From: Chara braunii
Taxonomy: Eukaryota; Streptophyta; Charophyceae; Charales; Characeae
DNA length: 64,000 nt
Direction: 5' to 3'
Assembly (NCBI GenBank): GCA_003427395.1
Contig: BFEA01000295.1
Span: 1,517,247-1,581,246 of the forward strand
This document shows positions 23,053-35,107 of the stretch, in pieces. Numbering within the stretch: the stretch's first letter is position 1; each line of letters begins with the position of its first letter. The translations under genes were made by a program, and so were the position numbers. The notes beneath the pieces were generated by a model, which did no database searches, had not been told where the DNA came from, and saw nothing but the letters and a program-made list of their open reading frames with translations.

Positions 23053-25188
23053 TATAAAGCCGAGGTGCAGCTCGGTGTTGTTGCTGCGGTGACACTCGAT
23101 GAACTGTCATTGCTATGCGTACTCTTGACCAAGCGGATCGTTGGGTGCTACGCTATAAGGGCAGCAGCGAGTGTGGCGTGAGCCTGACCGCTGAGTTGCG
23201 CAGGTACATCTAGGCGAGGAGCAGGACAGAGGGGGATGAACGAAAGTGAAAGCAGACGGAGATGAGATGGGAGTATAGGAAGAGAGAGAGGGAATAGAGA
23301 AGGGAGAGAGGTAACAGGAGAGCGCAACACCAAGTGAAGGGCAGCAACAAAAACGACAGGAAAAAGGAGGGATGAACCTGGACGCGGTTTCGCGCCAGGT
23401 ACATTCGAAGGAGGGGAAAGATAACAGCGGGGCTAGAGACTATGGTGGAAGGAGAATCTATGGCAGGCTCGTTTCTTAAATGAGACTTGATAAGGGAAGG
23501 TGACAACCTGGGGATTTGAGGCTGGGCGGACCAAGTAGTGTTGGTGGATTGAGGAAAGAAGTAGTGAAAAGGGTAGCAGACAAGAAAAGTAGTGCGCGAA
23601 GGTGAAGGGTGTTGGATATGTCCGACTAGGAAAAGACACATCTCGCGCGTTCCTTGAGTGAAGACTTGAAGCGGGGGTTTTGAGGTGCTACGGACCTATT
23701 GGCCGCATTAGATCTTTGGATCGAGCAACAAATAAGTCAGTACGAGCAGAGAAGGCTGCGGGGGCACTATAGGAGAATTCAAAGAAAGAGGATGTACCTT
23801 CCCAAGTTCTAAAGGAAGATTCGTTTTCAAACCGAATTGTTATGGGCAGCCGAGCAAGGTCAAGAGCAAAGTATTTCGCTCGGCGAATGACCAGGATTCC
23901 ATTTGCTGCTGTGACGAGCAGGGCATAAGCACCTATACACTAAAGAGGGGGAGTGGGGTTGAAAAAGAGAGAGTGCGAGGTACTCACTTGGCGGGAGTGA
24001 AACGTTCGACAGACGAGCATCTTGCCCTGTCCTAGTAGAGGTTTCACTCTCACTCTGCCCAGATTCGGGCGTACAGGCAACATCAACACTCTTCCGTGTT
24101 CCAGCGGAAGGTTCATTCCTGCGTGGCATATCCTGTCGGAGAGAAAGACAGGGAGGGAGAATTGCACGTTGGGGAGAGGCAGCGGGCGCAACGGGAGTCA
24201 GGAAGGTCGACAATACTTACCTATGGCTGTCCGCAGTCACCTAGTAGCCACCACGGTACCTGCCCGTGCACCAGTGGTAGATTCATTCGTGATTTGCACA
24301 TTTAGACCGTAGCGGAGCGGGGTCCATGGGCATTGAATGCTGTTGTCATCATCATTATGCTAGTGGTCTCTGAAACCTGTTGTCGAAGTCGCTGTTTGTG
24401 CCAGGTGTACAAGTTCCAGTGATACAGGCTGCTGCTACCTTGGGTTGTTGCCGATTTACCCTTTATTTTAGCAAGAGATCCTCTCTCATAATGCACAGTT
24501 AAGGAGTAGTATAGTAGAGTCACTGCTGTGTCATGCATAATCCCACTCAGGTTACCACAATTATTCTCTCTATCGTCGTTGTAATTGCCTCCCTTGATAC
24601 AGTGGTATCTCCGTCTTAGAAGGGGAAACGATTGAAACCGGTCGGGATTCAGGCCAGATACATGCCGAGAAGGGGCGACAGCGCAGGGGGGAGAGAGACA
24701 AGTACAAGGGAAGAGGAGGTCGAACGGAGGAGGATAGAAGGAGGGGGTGCATAGTACAGAGGGTAACCAGGAGGAGATGCTTACCTGACCGAAACTGTAG
24801 TTGGTCGTGCTCAGACAAGCACTAGTGTACGAAAACTCTCAGACGTGCAAGGAGAATACCACTGCCCCTAAACGGTTATGTTGCTTAGTTGCAGGGTGAA
24901 GCACCTGCTCCCCAATTTCAGGGTCAAATCCTCATGTCCTACCGAATCCAAGCGAAGGACCTTGTCAGGTGAGGAGTTTGGTTGGGGCAGCTCGCCTCGT
25001 AGAGGGTAGCATAGGTGTCTGGAGATGAGCTTAGAAAAAAAAAAAAAAAAACATAACATCATAAGTCTGATCCGGAGCAGAAGAGTAGGCCCAACTAGGC
25101 TAATGTGACAGGTTGCACCCTCTTATGGTATGAGGCAACAACGATGCATGATTCCACAATTATTCTGAAACTTGCACTTGACAATTGT

Positions 25189-25196
25189 TATAAATA
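25189..25196 (+). promoter_or_regulatory. Candidate TATA box, 5' LTR
   Basis: TATAAATA occurs in an otherwise unremarkable context and is preserved at 46217 in the 3' LTR. If used, transcription would start near 25220 and the hairpin array would be in the RNA. This is inference from the motif only. Confidence 0.35.
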
Positions 25197-26814
25197 CCGG
25201 TTTTTCTTCAAGTTTAAATTGAGCTTTGGGTGATCTGATGGTCTAGTCATCTGATGGGTTGATCTAGGTGGGCTAGGTGCTTGGTCTTTGCCGCTCACAA
25301 AGAATTGTTGGTGGATGAGCTAATGTTACAGTGAACTAGTTATTACCGTTGACTAGATTCCTGATTGATTATGGTATTTCCAACCAGCATATCGCTGCGT
25401 TCGTATGGCAGGACAGTTGGTGCTTGTGCCTTCGGTTACAACTGACTAGTACTGTTGTCACCATTGTCTAAAACCATGGTCAGTCACACCCCTTGACTTT
25501 CGACACGTGTTGTTGCTGGCGGCGTTATTGCTGTGCACGCTAGGCTGAGGGTAGTAGTACTGCTGGTTAGACACAGTGCGGTTGGAACAACTATTAATGT
25601 AGTGTTGTGTTTCCATTACTACCGTGCTACGTCGACGCGTTTGCTTGGAGTTGTGCGCAGTTGCTATGCAGATAGCACCCTGCTGAGCACGGAGCTATAT
25701 GACGCGGAGCATCACTATACATTGTCACCTTATCGAATTGCTGTGTGTGCTGCCACTTGTATTGTCGTTCAGATTTACCATCTTGGCCACACGCAAGGCT
25801 TACCAAAAGACCGACCGTTGTTGTGTTGGAACTATCGCTGCCTCTTCGGTCTGGCATTACTGCTGACCTGGGACAACTGACTGCTGTATCACGTCTGAGC
25901 AAACCACTACGTCTGATGCGCCCTGCGTCTCAGAATTGACTGCATTTTCTACAAGGGTCACTGCTACATTGTGTTGAGCGGTAACTGTGCCTAACTTGGG
26001 ATACGGGGACTACCTTGGTTGGATTGAAGGACGCGGTGCCACTTCATCTGGGCAAGTTTTTTTGCGAATCACTTTTGACCTGTTCGGGATAGGAGTGTGG
26101 TATGGCGGGATGATGGATCTGCAACGAAATAGTTGGTGTTGAAAGTTGACTGTTGCTGCCTAAAAGTTGAGCTACTGCTACAGAAAGACCCATCCTGTTA
26201 TAGCAACCATGGCTGCTTCGTAACGGGGTCGTCAGTTCGAAGACTGCGGGCAAGTGTTGATTGGGGCAGATCACTGTACATGGCACTGTGCTGGGCAGCT
26301 GCTGGGTTGCCCACGACAGGTACTGTATTGCTAACCGGTTGTTACTACTCATGCTTCCCGGTAGCAGCCTTAGGACTGTGCTCCCTTGTGTTCCTAAGCA
26401 ATCTTGGGTGTGCTCGTGGCTATCACAGATAGCTGCTGTGCGCATCATATATTGCTGCTGGGTCGGTCGGCCATGGCACAAGGGCGGTGTGTCGTTGTGT
26501 CTTTAAGGGGCGGCTACAGTGTCACTGCGGGGCATCAGCTACGGGTTCAGAGGGGAGAACAGACCCAGCGTGGGACTACTGCTATGACTTGGAGGGCGCT
26601 GGGCCTCATTGTGTGCTAACCGCTAAGCGGTGCTGCAGGACCCTGATACCATGCGCAGGCTACAGTTGAGGACTGGGCACTAACTATTATTGTTGCGGCT
26701 GGCCACCGGTGTGTGTTGTGACAGCCCTGGGTGCTGCTGCTGTAGGAGGCAACGCTGTTCGCTGTATGTCTCCACTATGCATTGCAGTTGTGCTGGTTTG
26801 CTACAGTATGCATC

Positions 26815-26844
26815 TGAATAGAGAACAGGGATGTGCTCTATTCA
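26815..26844. repeat. Conserved hairpin, 5' LTR
   Basis: Arms TGAATAGAGAAC and GTGCTCTATTCA leave one mismatch in 12 pairs. The 3' LTR copy (47842) and the reverse copy (2471) are perfect. Confidence 0.75.
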
Positions 26845-27529
26845 AAACGCAGTCCAGTCTAGGTTGTATGGATACGGTTCGGGCGCAGGAAAGTTTTGTA
26901 GCGTTGAGGGTAAGGTCAGGTTCGGTAGAGGGGTTGGTGCTGCGACTTGGAGGGCGGTCAGGGGACTGTTGAGGCTGCATCCGGCCGAGGGTTGGACTGG
27001 TTGCTACTGCGTTTTTTCCTGACCATCATTGAGGGGTCTTCAGGCGCATCAAGGTAACAAGGCCCTCAAGGCCCTCTCAAGTGAGGTTGAGCGCAACCCT
27101 CTTGTATCTAAGAGTCTGAACCGTTCTCCATCTATCCTTCTTCCTCTCAGTCTAGTATGAGGTTACGAGAGGAACGCGGCATGCGGGATTGTAACCCGTA
27201 GGACCGCGCCAAGGCCTCTGTGGGAGGTTCGTCCCACCGATTGCGTGAGCTCTGCCGAAGCCCAGGCGGGGTTTTGGAGGCAGGGAACTTCAGGTATAAT
27301 TTCGTTTAACACGTGTGATCCCTTTCCCTACTTGCTATCCCCTGGTTATATGAATGTGTACATGGAAGGCTATTACTTTTTGCTTGTTATGTATGTCAGG
27401 ACATGCATTTTAAAAGGTAAATTGACAAGTATATAAGAGAGTTCAGATGAACTTGACTAGAGTCAGAAAAAATGAACAGGGGGCATGTGGAATGAAGGTG
27501 GTTTGTATGCTTTGACCGGGTCAACCCAA

Positions 27530-28750
27530 GGTTGAGCTCCTCTAAGTTGATGTGGGCTCAGTGCTGTGTTTTATTCATGTTTGTTGGGCTGAGTGTATGA
27601 TTTTGAGGGTTGGGCCTATCCTAAGTTGGACGGACCAGGCGCTGTTTTTTTTTGGGGTTTCTGGACAGGAGGATGGGCACCCTAAGTTGGGAGGTCTCTG
27701 AATCTTGGTGTTTCTTTAGTGGGTTGCTGACAAGAGAGTTGGGAATACTCTAAGTTGCGTGGACTCAGTCCTGTGTGTGTTTTTTTCTAAGGGAGACACA
27801 GGCATGAGGCCGAGCGTACCCATAAGTTAGGGCGGCTCAGTCATAAGTCATGAACACAAGGGTCAGCTACAAGTTTACAATCTTGATATATATTATATGA
27901 TCCTATATCATCTGGCAGACCGGGCACATTAGGTTGGGAAAGTCAGTCAGTAAGTCAGGTAGAACAAGAAGAGGAGAAAAGCTATGAAGAATATAATGAA
28001 GGTAACTAGGGCAGGCTGAGCGTACCCTTAAGTTAGGACGGCTCGGTCCTATGCTCATGACAAGACAAAGGAGCAGAGAGTTAGTATAAACTTGTTTTAT
28101 TTTCCACTTTTCAACAGAAGGCAATATTGGATGTCTCCCTAAGTTGGGTAGGTCTAATCATCTGCCTAATAAGAGAGAAACATACGAAGTTTGTGCAAGT
28201 ATCAATGGTTGTTCTCATATATTTGTCATTACGGAGGCTAAGCGTACCCTCATGTTAGGGCGGCTTAGTCATACGTCATTTGTACTTTGTTCAGGCAGAT
28301 TCTGTCTTATGTACCTAAACTGTTTAAGCTAGCTAGGTGTACCCTTAAGTTAGGGCAGCCTAGTGATATGCTCTTGTCGTTGCTGTTATGTAGGTTGGAC
28401 ATACCCTTACGTTAGGGCGGTCTGACCATTCGTCGTTCGTGCTTGTTTTAGGCAGGTTAGACACACCCCTAAGTTGGGGCAGCCTAATCCTATGCCCTAT
28501 GTAACTTTGTGTAAGGCTGGCTAGACATACCCTTAAGTTAGGGCAGTCTAGTCTTATGCTTCATTTCGTCAGTTTAAACAGAAGTCAGCCGTACCTTTAA
28601 GTTTGGGCGGTCTAGTGATATGTTTTATGACTAGAGTTTATCTGGAGTTGGGCATACCCTTAAATTAGTACCGTCCAGTTGTGCGTACTCTTACTTGTTT
28701 ACTTAGGCAACTTGGGCATACCCTTAAGTTAGGGGCTTGTGTGATCCTAT
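27530..28750 (+). repeat. Hairpin array, about 16 units, 5' LTR
   Basis: Units at 60-110 bp spacing share a centre CCCTTAAGTTAGGG or variant with TAAGTT in the loop, an internal GTA/CG mismatch zone and an outer stem that changes from unit to unit. Near 28235 the outer arms are GGCTAAGC and GCTTAGTC, near 28393 GGTTGGAC and GTCTGACC, near 28516 GGCTAGAC and GTCTAGTC. These pair fully if G-T (G-U in RNA) is allowed. Linkers contain TCATATG-type strings as in the array at 190-1802. Confidence 0.85.
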
Positions 28751-31585
28751 GACATAAGCGAGGGGGCTTTTGAAAAGGGAAGAACTGAATGATCTAACGA
28801 ATTACTTGGGCAAATTGATGCGAGATTGTGAGAGATGTATGTGTATGCATGCTTGTGGGCTCTCACTTGGGGCGTCTCTTCGATAGGGTAGCTGCTTTAG
28901 AAGCTTGCCAAGTCCTAGAGCCATAGCTAGACTAGATGGATGATGGGAGGGAAAACTTGGGGTGAAGGTAGGACTGACACGGCTAGGAGTTAGGACCAAT
29001 GCTGACCCTCAGTCCCATCCAGAGGTTGTGTTGGCCACAATTGATCCTGGATCGTTAAGCAGGTGTCAAAAGTTAGCCCCAAGTGTAGTTTGCTTTGTCT
29101 TTTCATCTTCCAGCTTCGTATCAATCTTGGCATCCTCCTGTTCCTACAGGAAGCGCTGCCGAAATTTCTACAAATCTGGAGGAGTTAGTCATTTTTGGGC
29201 TCATAGAAATTCTGAAAAGACACTTTTCCTACGGGAAGCGCTGCCGAAAATTCGCAGAATTTGGGGAGTTAGAATATTTTTCAGGTCCGTTCTGATTAGA
29301 GGATATTCTCAGTGACTTGGTACTAGTATAGGAGCTAGGATACAACTAGGGGGAATGTTTTCCCATTGGCACAGGCATAAGTAGTACTTTTCTTTGACCT
29401 GTACTGTGGTGCAGGCTTCCGTGTTATCATTTGAAAGCTTGGTCTGATCAGGCTGTTTCGTCAACAGGATCATTCTTATGTTATCACTGATAACAGGTCA
29501 GTGACCGATTCGTCGATTTACAACTCAACCCCAATTCACCCTCAATACTCAACCTAAAAAGGCTTTAGCCCTGGTGATTTGATTGTTTTGTTGAGGTTTC
29601 ACCCAGACTTTTATTGAATGACCATTTAACAAAGGTACTCAGTATTTAATTATGGTTGGTTGGCTGGAGGTTGGGGCTTGCATGGCTAAAGCAAGGGGTT
29701 TGAGTAGAGAGGGTGGTTGGAGTTGACTCCGTGTAGTGTGTGGATCTTTGCTTGATTCTCTGATGTGATTGCAGGATTGTATGGAAGAGTCTCATTTGAG
29801 TTATGTTGAGTGATCGTGTCTTGGATGCAGATGGGCAAACCACACAACTGTCGTGAGAGTGAACTACCCCACAACCTTTGTGTTTGAGTGAGACTGTTAT
29901 GTACTTGTCCTGTTGAAATAAGCATATGTTCAGGTAACCCCCACAGGGCTAATCCCGACGGTGCCCTTTCTGTGGATGTTGAGAGCAGTTGTGTTTCATC
30001 CCTACTGAAAGTTATTTTGGTGGAACGATAAGGTTCTGGGCGGAAGGGTTAGCGTGTCGCTGATGGTGCGCCAGACAACTCACCACCGCGCCATATTCCT
30101 TCCTGCCCTAGGGACCGTCTTACCCCGCACCCTTTTGGACACCTCAGGGTGCAGAAGACAGGGAGGGCCCCAGGCCGGTTTTGCGCCCGCTAAAGGGTTA
30201 CGTCCCCTAGCGCGCGCTTAAGCCAACGCCTGAGCGTCGGAAATCACCCCACGACTCAGAAGGGGCCATTTGGTATGGACACCACATAATGCGCCGTCAT
30301 CGCGGATACTCGCGTAAAGCTGCATGGTAAATTGGTATGTGTAGGCCCTGCGTCCGCGAGATCTTATACTAAATTCGTGTGCGCAGCACTTACCGATTCT
30401 CGCACTAAAGTTATGGGTCGGACGACGAGAACCATTGCGCGTTATGACTAATAGATTCGGGTTTTTCGGTATCGCGAAGCGACGCATGGGCGAACTACCA
30501 GTCCCATTTAACCCATGGGAGTCCGTGTACGGGTCTTCATTACCCCGGACATCGGGTAGCCTATGGGTCTGATTTTTGGGTTCCCTCAGCGCGTGCGTCG
30601 TTTGCGTCCGCCTACCCCCTTCATCTTAGGAAGCCACAAAACCGTACGAATAGGGATAAGTTCCTCTTTCGAATTTTCATGGTTGGACGTTGTAGTCCGT
30701 GGCAGCCGTCGAAGTCAAACCCCTTGATATTTGACTACCACGACAGCCCTGAAGCTGTGTACTCAACCCCTCTGCATAGGGTGCAGAAGAGGGTGTGGTC
30801 GTCAACCGCGCAAGGCGGTTGTCTGGCGTCGAAAGATTACCCCTCAAAGCACCTGTCAGCTGACACTTGAGTGTCGAACACGACCCTCGAGATTATCAAG
30901 GGCCGCGAGGCTACGAGTACCACATAGTACCCCATCAGCGCGAGTGCTTGCGTATGCCCGCATGGCTGGTAGATATGAAGAGACCATGTGTTCGCTCGAC
31001 ACCTATACGGAAGTCCGACACGTGATACCTATCTGATTCTTGCCACAAAGTTATGGGTCGGATACTGAAAGGACTAGGAGTATTGTTGTGTTGTGGTGTT
31101 GTTTGTAGTGGTTGTTTTGTGTGTTTCCAGGTGTTATGCGTGGTAAGTGTGAGTGTTGTGGCGTAACGCGTGGTGTGTGTGATGCGTCCTAGTCGACCGG
31201 CGCCGAGTCGCGTTTGGGACCTCAACCCCCCGAGTACGTCGATTCTCGTGAGAGTTCGATTTTCGGGCGTTCGAGCGCGCGTAAACCCCCTATGCTACAG
31301 TGAACGAGAAACGCCATCGGTTGGGTCACCTCTGCAATTGCATACGAAAAGCTCTCGCATGTGGTTCAGTAGCTCGGCAGGGATACGCCCACCTAAGGGA
31401 TGGTGACAGCTCCCGCAGGTGGAGGTAAGCGGTGCCTCGCGTGACCCTGTTCTGTCGTAGGGGCTCGCGAGAGGTTTGGCTGGCGCATCGGCCGGAGCGA
31501 AAAAACGCTCTCCGCGACAAGTCCTGCATAATCCTGCGTGACGCGGTCGGGAGGCTCCCCGTGCGGGACCGATGCGCTCGACAGG

Positions 31586-31605
31586 TGGCGCTGTTGCCGG
31601 GGATC
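31586..31605 (+). other. Primer binding site, tRNA-Asp type
   Basis: TGGCGCTGTTGCCGGGGA, starting two bases after the LTR, matches the complement of the plant tRNA-Asp 3' end at all but one position. tRNA-Asp priming is known for Athila-type plant Ty3/gypsy elements. Confidence 0.88.
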
Positions 31606-31916
31606 TGGGCTGCGTACTGGGGTCCTTAAGAGAACGAACCCAGGTTAAGTGCAGGCTGATGATCTAGGCAAAACGACAAGAGTTATAGGTTGGATTGGCT
31701 TATATAAGAGGGTTGTATATGAAGTTATAATAAGATTGAGCGATATATATTGCGACTAAAGGTTGTATCTTGGGCGTGAATGACTAATGGTAGAGCGGTT
31801 AGCTAAACTTAGAATTAGAGTAGTCAAGAATGATGTAGGGCAAACCCTCTGAAACTTGACGAACTGCTTACCGGTCTGTCCCTTGTTACTCCTGTCAGGT
31901 TGGTTAGCAAAAAGAG
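31606..31916 (+). other. Short 5' leader of giant element
   Basis: About 310 bp between primer site and gag. Nothing is recognisable in it; it is AT-richer toward its end. Confidence 0.6.
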
Positions 31917-34301
31917 GTGAAGATGCCAGACGTCGATGGAATCGAGCGGGGTCCGGCCGCTACGCCAGAAGATTTTGTCAAGGCACTCGAGAAAAGGGAG
32001 TTGGCACGGCTACAAGTGCTAAAAATCGACATCTTCCATTTTGAAGGGGAGAGGGTATCGAAATGGCCGGAGCTCCTGAAACAGGTTACAGCCGAGGTGC
32101 CTGAGGTAGATAAGTTCAAGTTCCTACCTCGATATATCTAGTGGGAAATCCGGTGTGAGATAATGAAAGTAGCTGCTGAAGCAGGGGGAAACTGGGCAAA
32201 GTTCAAGGCTGAGATGCAAAGGCTATTCAAGTTAGGGGATGGCTTGCTGACTAAGATAGATTTGAAGATACTACAGCAGGACGAATTCTCCACAGTAGGG
32301 GTCTTCGCCATTGCATTCGAGAAGATGGCAAAGAAAGTCCCAGGGTTAGCGGAAGAGGAACAGTGTGCCACTTTCCTAGGGCACTTTAAGAATTGGGAGG
32401 CCTCGTCGTTAACCATGAAGGCTGCGCCAGGAAAGAAACTGACTTGGGCCGCCATAAAGGAAGGCGTGATAGAAGGAGAACTGGACCAAGTAGACATTTT
32501 TCAGATGAGACAAGCCAGGAAGAAGAGGAAGGCTTTGGATGCCACCACGAGTGATGGACGTGATTTTAAGAAAATGATAGAGGACGCGATGGCCCAGCTT
32601 GACGCAGAGAAGGAGGCGAAAAAAAAAACTATGGCGGCACCACTGGCCCAAGGGAAAGCCAAGAAGGCAGTGGTGCAGGAGGAAGAAGAAGAGGAAGAGG
32701 AAGAGGAGCCTGAGCCACATAAGTTGACAAAGGCTCAGAGGAAGGCAAGGAACCTGGCTCAGGGGGGGCAAAGCTCAGGAAGGGGTCAGGTCCCGCAAGT
32801 TGTAGTCATACCACCTCCTGAGCCGCCCAGTCAGGTTGCACCAGCACACTATGGGCCATGGCCAGGTTGTGGACCTTCAAGTCACTGGCATGGGCATTGC
32901 TCATATGCACCATGGTCGATGAGTGGGCCGCATGGATCATGTGTCGGACCGCTGATGAGCACGGCTTCCTGCGGCTGCCCGAGACCCCAAGCTCATCAAG
33001 TGAGCCACCCAAACCCACCGCCGAGCTAACCCCAACAGTCAGCCCCACAAGGTTCACAAGGCAATCAAGGCAGCGGACGTGGACAAAACTAAGGATGGGG
33101 CCGAGGGCGAGGACGTGGTGACCGAGGAGGAAACGGCAGAGGGAATGGTGATGGTAACGCTACAGGCGGGGAAAACGGGGACTCGACTGCATCCGGAAGT
33201 CAGGGTGGTCAAGAAGGTGGAAGGGGTACTGACAGAGGTACAATAGACTGAAGGAATGCTATTTGTTGGCACTGCGTGCAGAAAGGCCACACTATCAAGT
33301 CATGCCACGTCAGGAGGAATGATGAGGACAAAGGATTAATCAGCACCAACTATGACGGGGATATTTACGACAAATGGGGGTATTACCTTGACCCGAGAAC
33401 CCCAGGCGGGACAAGGAAGGAAGCCCTGCGAAGAGCTGAGGAAGGCGCACCACCCGCTCCTCCGGCCATGTTTCGGATATGGCAGGAGAAAGAGGTCCAT
33501 AGTGACATCAGGGTGGAAGAGGTAGGAGAGAACGAAGAAGTAGAACAGGAATGGAGAGCTGACACTATCAAGGAAGAACCAATCATAGTAGAATCCGACG
33601 ATGAAATAGAAGAAAACTGCTGGAACAGGCCGCGACACGTTGAGACAAGGGAGGATTATTGGAGAACGGCGCAACAGACAATGGAAAGAATGGAGGACTT
33701 GATAGACAAAGTCGGGCGGTACCAACCGAAGCTGACTGATATGTGTGAAAAAGTCAAGGAGTGGAAAGGCAAGGAACCACTAGTATACCTCTATGATCTA
33801 GGTCCAGGGTCGGAAGGAGGATCTGGTAACTTGCCAAACGTCACGACTTCGGGGCCGGCGCCTAGATCCGGAATGACTTACAGACCACCCTCCAGGACGG
33901 GGAAGGTGCCACATGTTGTCTGGACAAGGGCTAAAGAGCCGGTGAGCCAGGAAGAACCGGCGAAGGATGTTCCTGAGCCGAGTGGAGAAAATGAGGTAGT
34001 GGACGTTCCAGAAGAGCAGGATGATGAAGATGATAGATTGAGAAAAAAAGAGGATGAGAAGGCCAAGCAGAGGGCCAAGAAGAGAGGTGCCAAGCCTGAT
34101 ACAGACAAGGCACATAAAGTAAAGAAGAAGAAGTACGTCGTTCGAGTAGAAGAGAGGTACAATGTAGAGGAAATAATGGACAGAATCCTTAAGGATCATA
34201 ATCACCTTATAAACCTGAAGGACGTACTAGCCTCATCGCCAAGGCTCAGGGACGAGCTGAGAGCACGACTATCCAAAAAGATGGCGGTCAGTGGGCTATA
34301 A
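31917..34301 (+). pseudogene. gag: gag (first), with RGG-like tract and CCHC knuckle
   Basis: One reading frame runs from ATG near 31923 to the stop at 34301, interrupted by TAG at 32139, TAA at 33027, another TAA near 33090 and TGA near 33249. The N-terminal part (IFHFEGERVSKWPELL) and the following helical segment (WAKFKAEMQRLF, LTWAAIKEGV) look like a retrotransposon Gag core. A Lys/Glu-rich stretch and a Gly/Arg-rich tract follow, then a zinc knuckle at 33264-33305, CWHCVQKGHTIKSC (CX2CX4HX4C), for RNA binding. The C-terminal 300 residues are acidic and charged with a KKRGAKPDTDK-type basic patch. It would package the element RNA. Frame retention despite four stops suggests point-mutation decay only. 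Confidence 0.85.
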
Positions 34302-34339
34302 TCCCCAAAGAGGCTGAGTGGGCCGAGACAGACACGAAA

Positions 34340-35107
34340 ATGGACTGGAAGTCCGTGGCTTGCGGTTGCCTTGATGTGGTCGTGAAAGGGAGGACATGCA
34401 CAGCGACAATAGATAGTGACGCGGAGATAAACCTCATAAAAGAGGAACACGTTGTGCGTCTAGGGATGGAGGTAGACCGCTTTGACAACGGGGTCTTAAT
34501 GGGGGCGAACAACCAATCGGTTTTCATTGCGACGGCATCATCAGTGATTCTGGAGATTGGAAAGGTAAAAGTAAAAAGCTATTTTTTCGTGATGCCTGAC
34601 CTAGACCAACCCATCCTACTGGGTAGGTCATTCCTAAGCCGAACGAAGACGGTCATCCTCAACAAGCATGACGGGACTATGTTCCTCGTCCTGTGTGACC
34701 CCGTGTGTGGGAATTATGAGGTTATCACCTGCAAAAACACGGAACCAAGAAGCATAAGGAACCGACCCAACCCCGGTTCATTCATCATTGAAGAATCAGA
34801 AGAAGAAAGACTAAGGATTGAAGACAACAGACTTGAGAAGGTAAGAGAGCCGGAAACTCTGACTTTGAGCCTCGCAAACATAGGCGACGCTATGGACATA
34901 GTGTCGACCTGTGGTATGGCGGACCCTGAGGCTGTGGAGGCCTTGAGAAAGAAGGTAGTGAAGCAAATGGGCGCAGGGGAGATAGAACTGGTATATCGAA
35001 CGCCTGGAAAGACAAGTGGGACAAGTGGAGCACAACCCCAAAGTGCAACTCGGTCTTTTTTAGGGGTGGGCTCGAACAAGGTGCACAAAGGCGGTACAAA
35101 AGGGTAG
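34340..35107 (+). pseudogene. Retropepsin-like protease, start of pol
   Basis: This is in a different frame from gag, 38 bp downstream. The motif TIDSDAEINLI near residues 23-33 corresponds to the aspartic protease active site D-S/T-G-A; here the Gly is replaced by Asp, so the copy is probably inactive. ILLGRSFL near residue 91 corresponds to the family's second conserved block. The C-terminal half is acidic linker toward RT. The frame stops at 35107, before RT. Confidence 0.8.

Larger units (their letters stand above)
21836..31583 (+). mobile_element. 5' LTR of giant element (9748 bp)
   Basis: The repeat aligns along its whole length with 42866-52588, with scattered substitutions and short indels. 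It contains, in order: terminal palindrome, GC-rich block, T-rich tract with a U6-like segment (22980), TATAAATA (25189), conserved hairpin (26815), hairpin array (27530-28750), CTGCCGAAATTT hairpins (29155, 29244) and a long non-coding remainder. Parallel small ORFs in both LTRs (for example 25533-25880) lack ATG starts or family resemblance, and their conservation reflects only the duplication. Such an LTR length is far above the usual 0.1-5 kb. Confidence 0.9.

Noticed and set aside
25533-25880. Parallel ORFs of 112-115 codons in both LTRs (also 46560-46898)
   Set aside because: They begin at GTG, have no recognisable domain, and their conservation is explained by LTR duplication.
27538-28750. 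CRISPR-like array (short repeats with variable spacers)
   Set aside because: Eukaryotic retroelement context, imperfect hairpin repeats, variable spacing and no cas genes; it is an LTR sub-repeat.
31606-31916. tRNA gene overlapping the primer site
   Set aside because: Only the 3' tRNA-Asp complement is present, as expected for a primer site; no cloverleaf.
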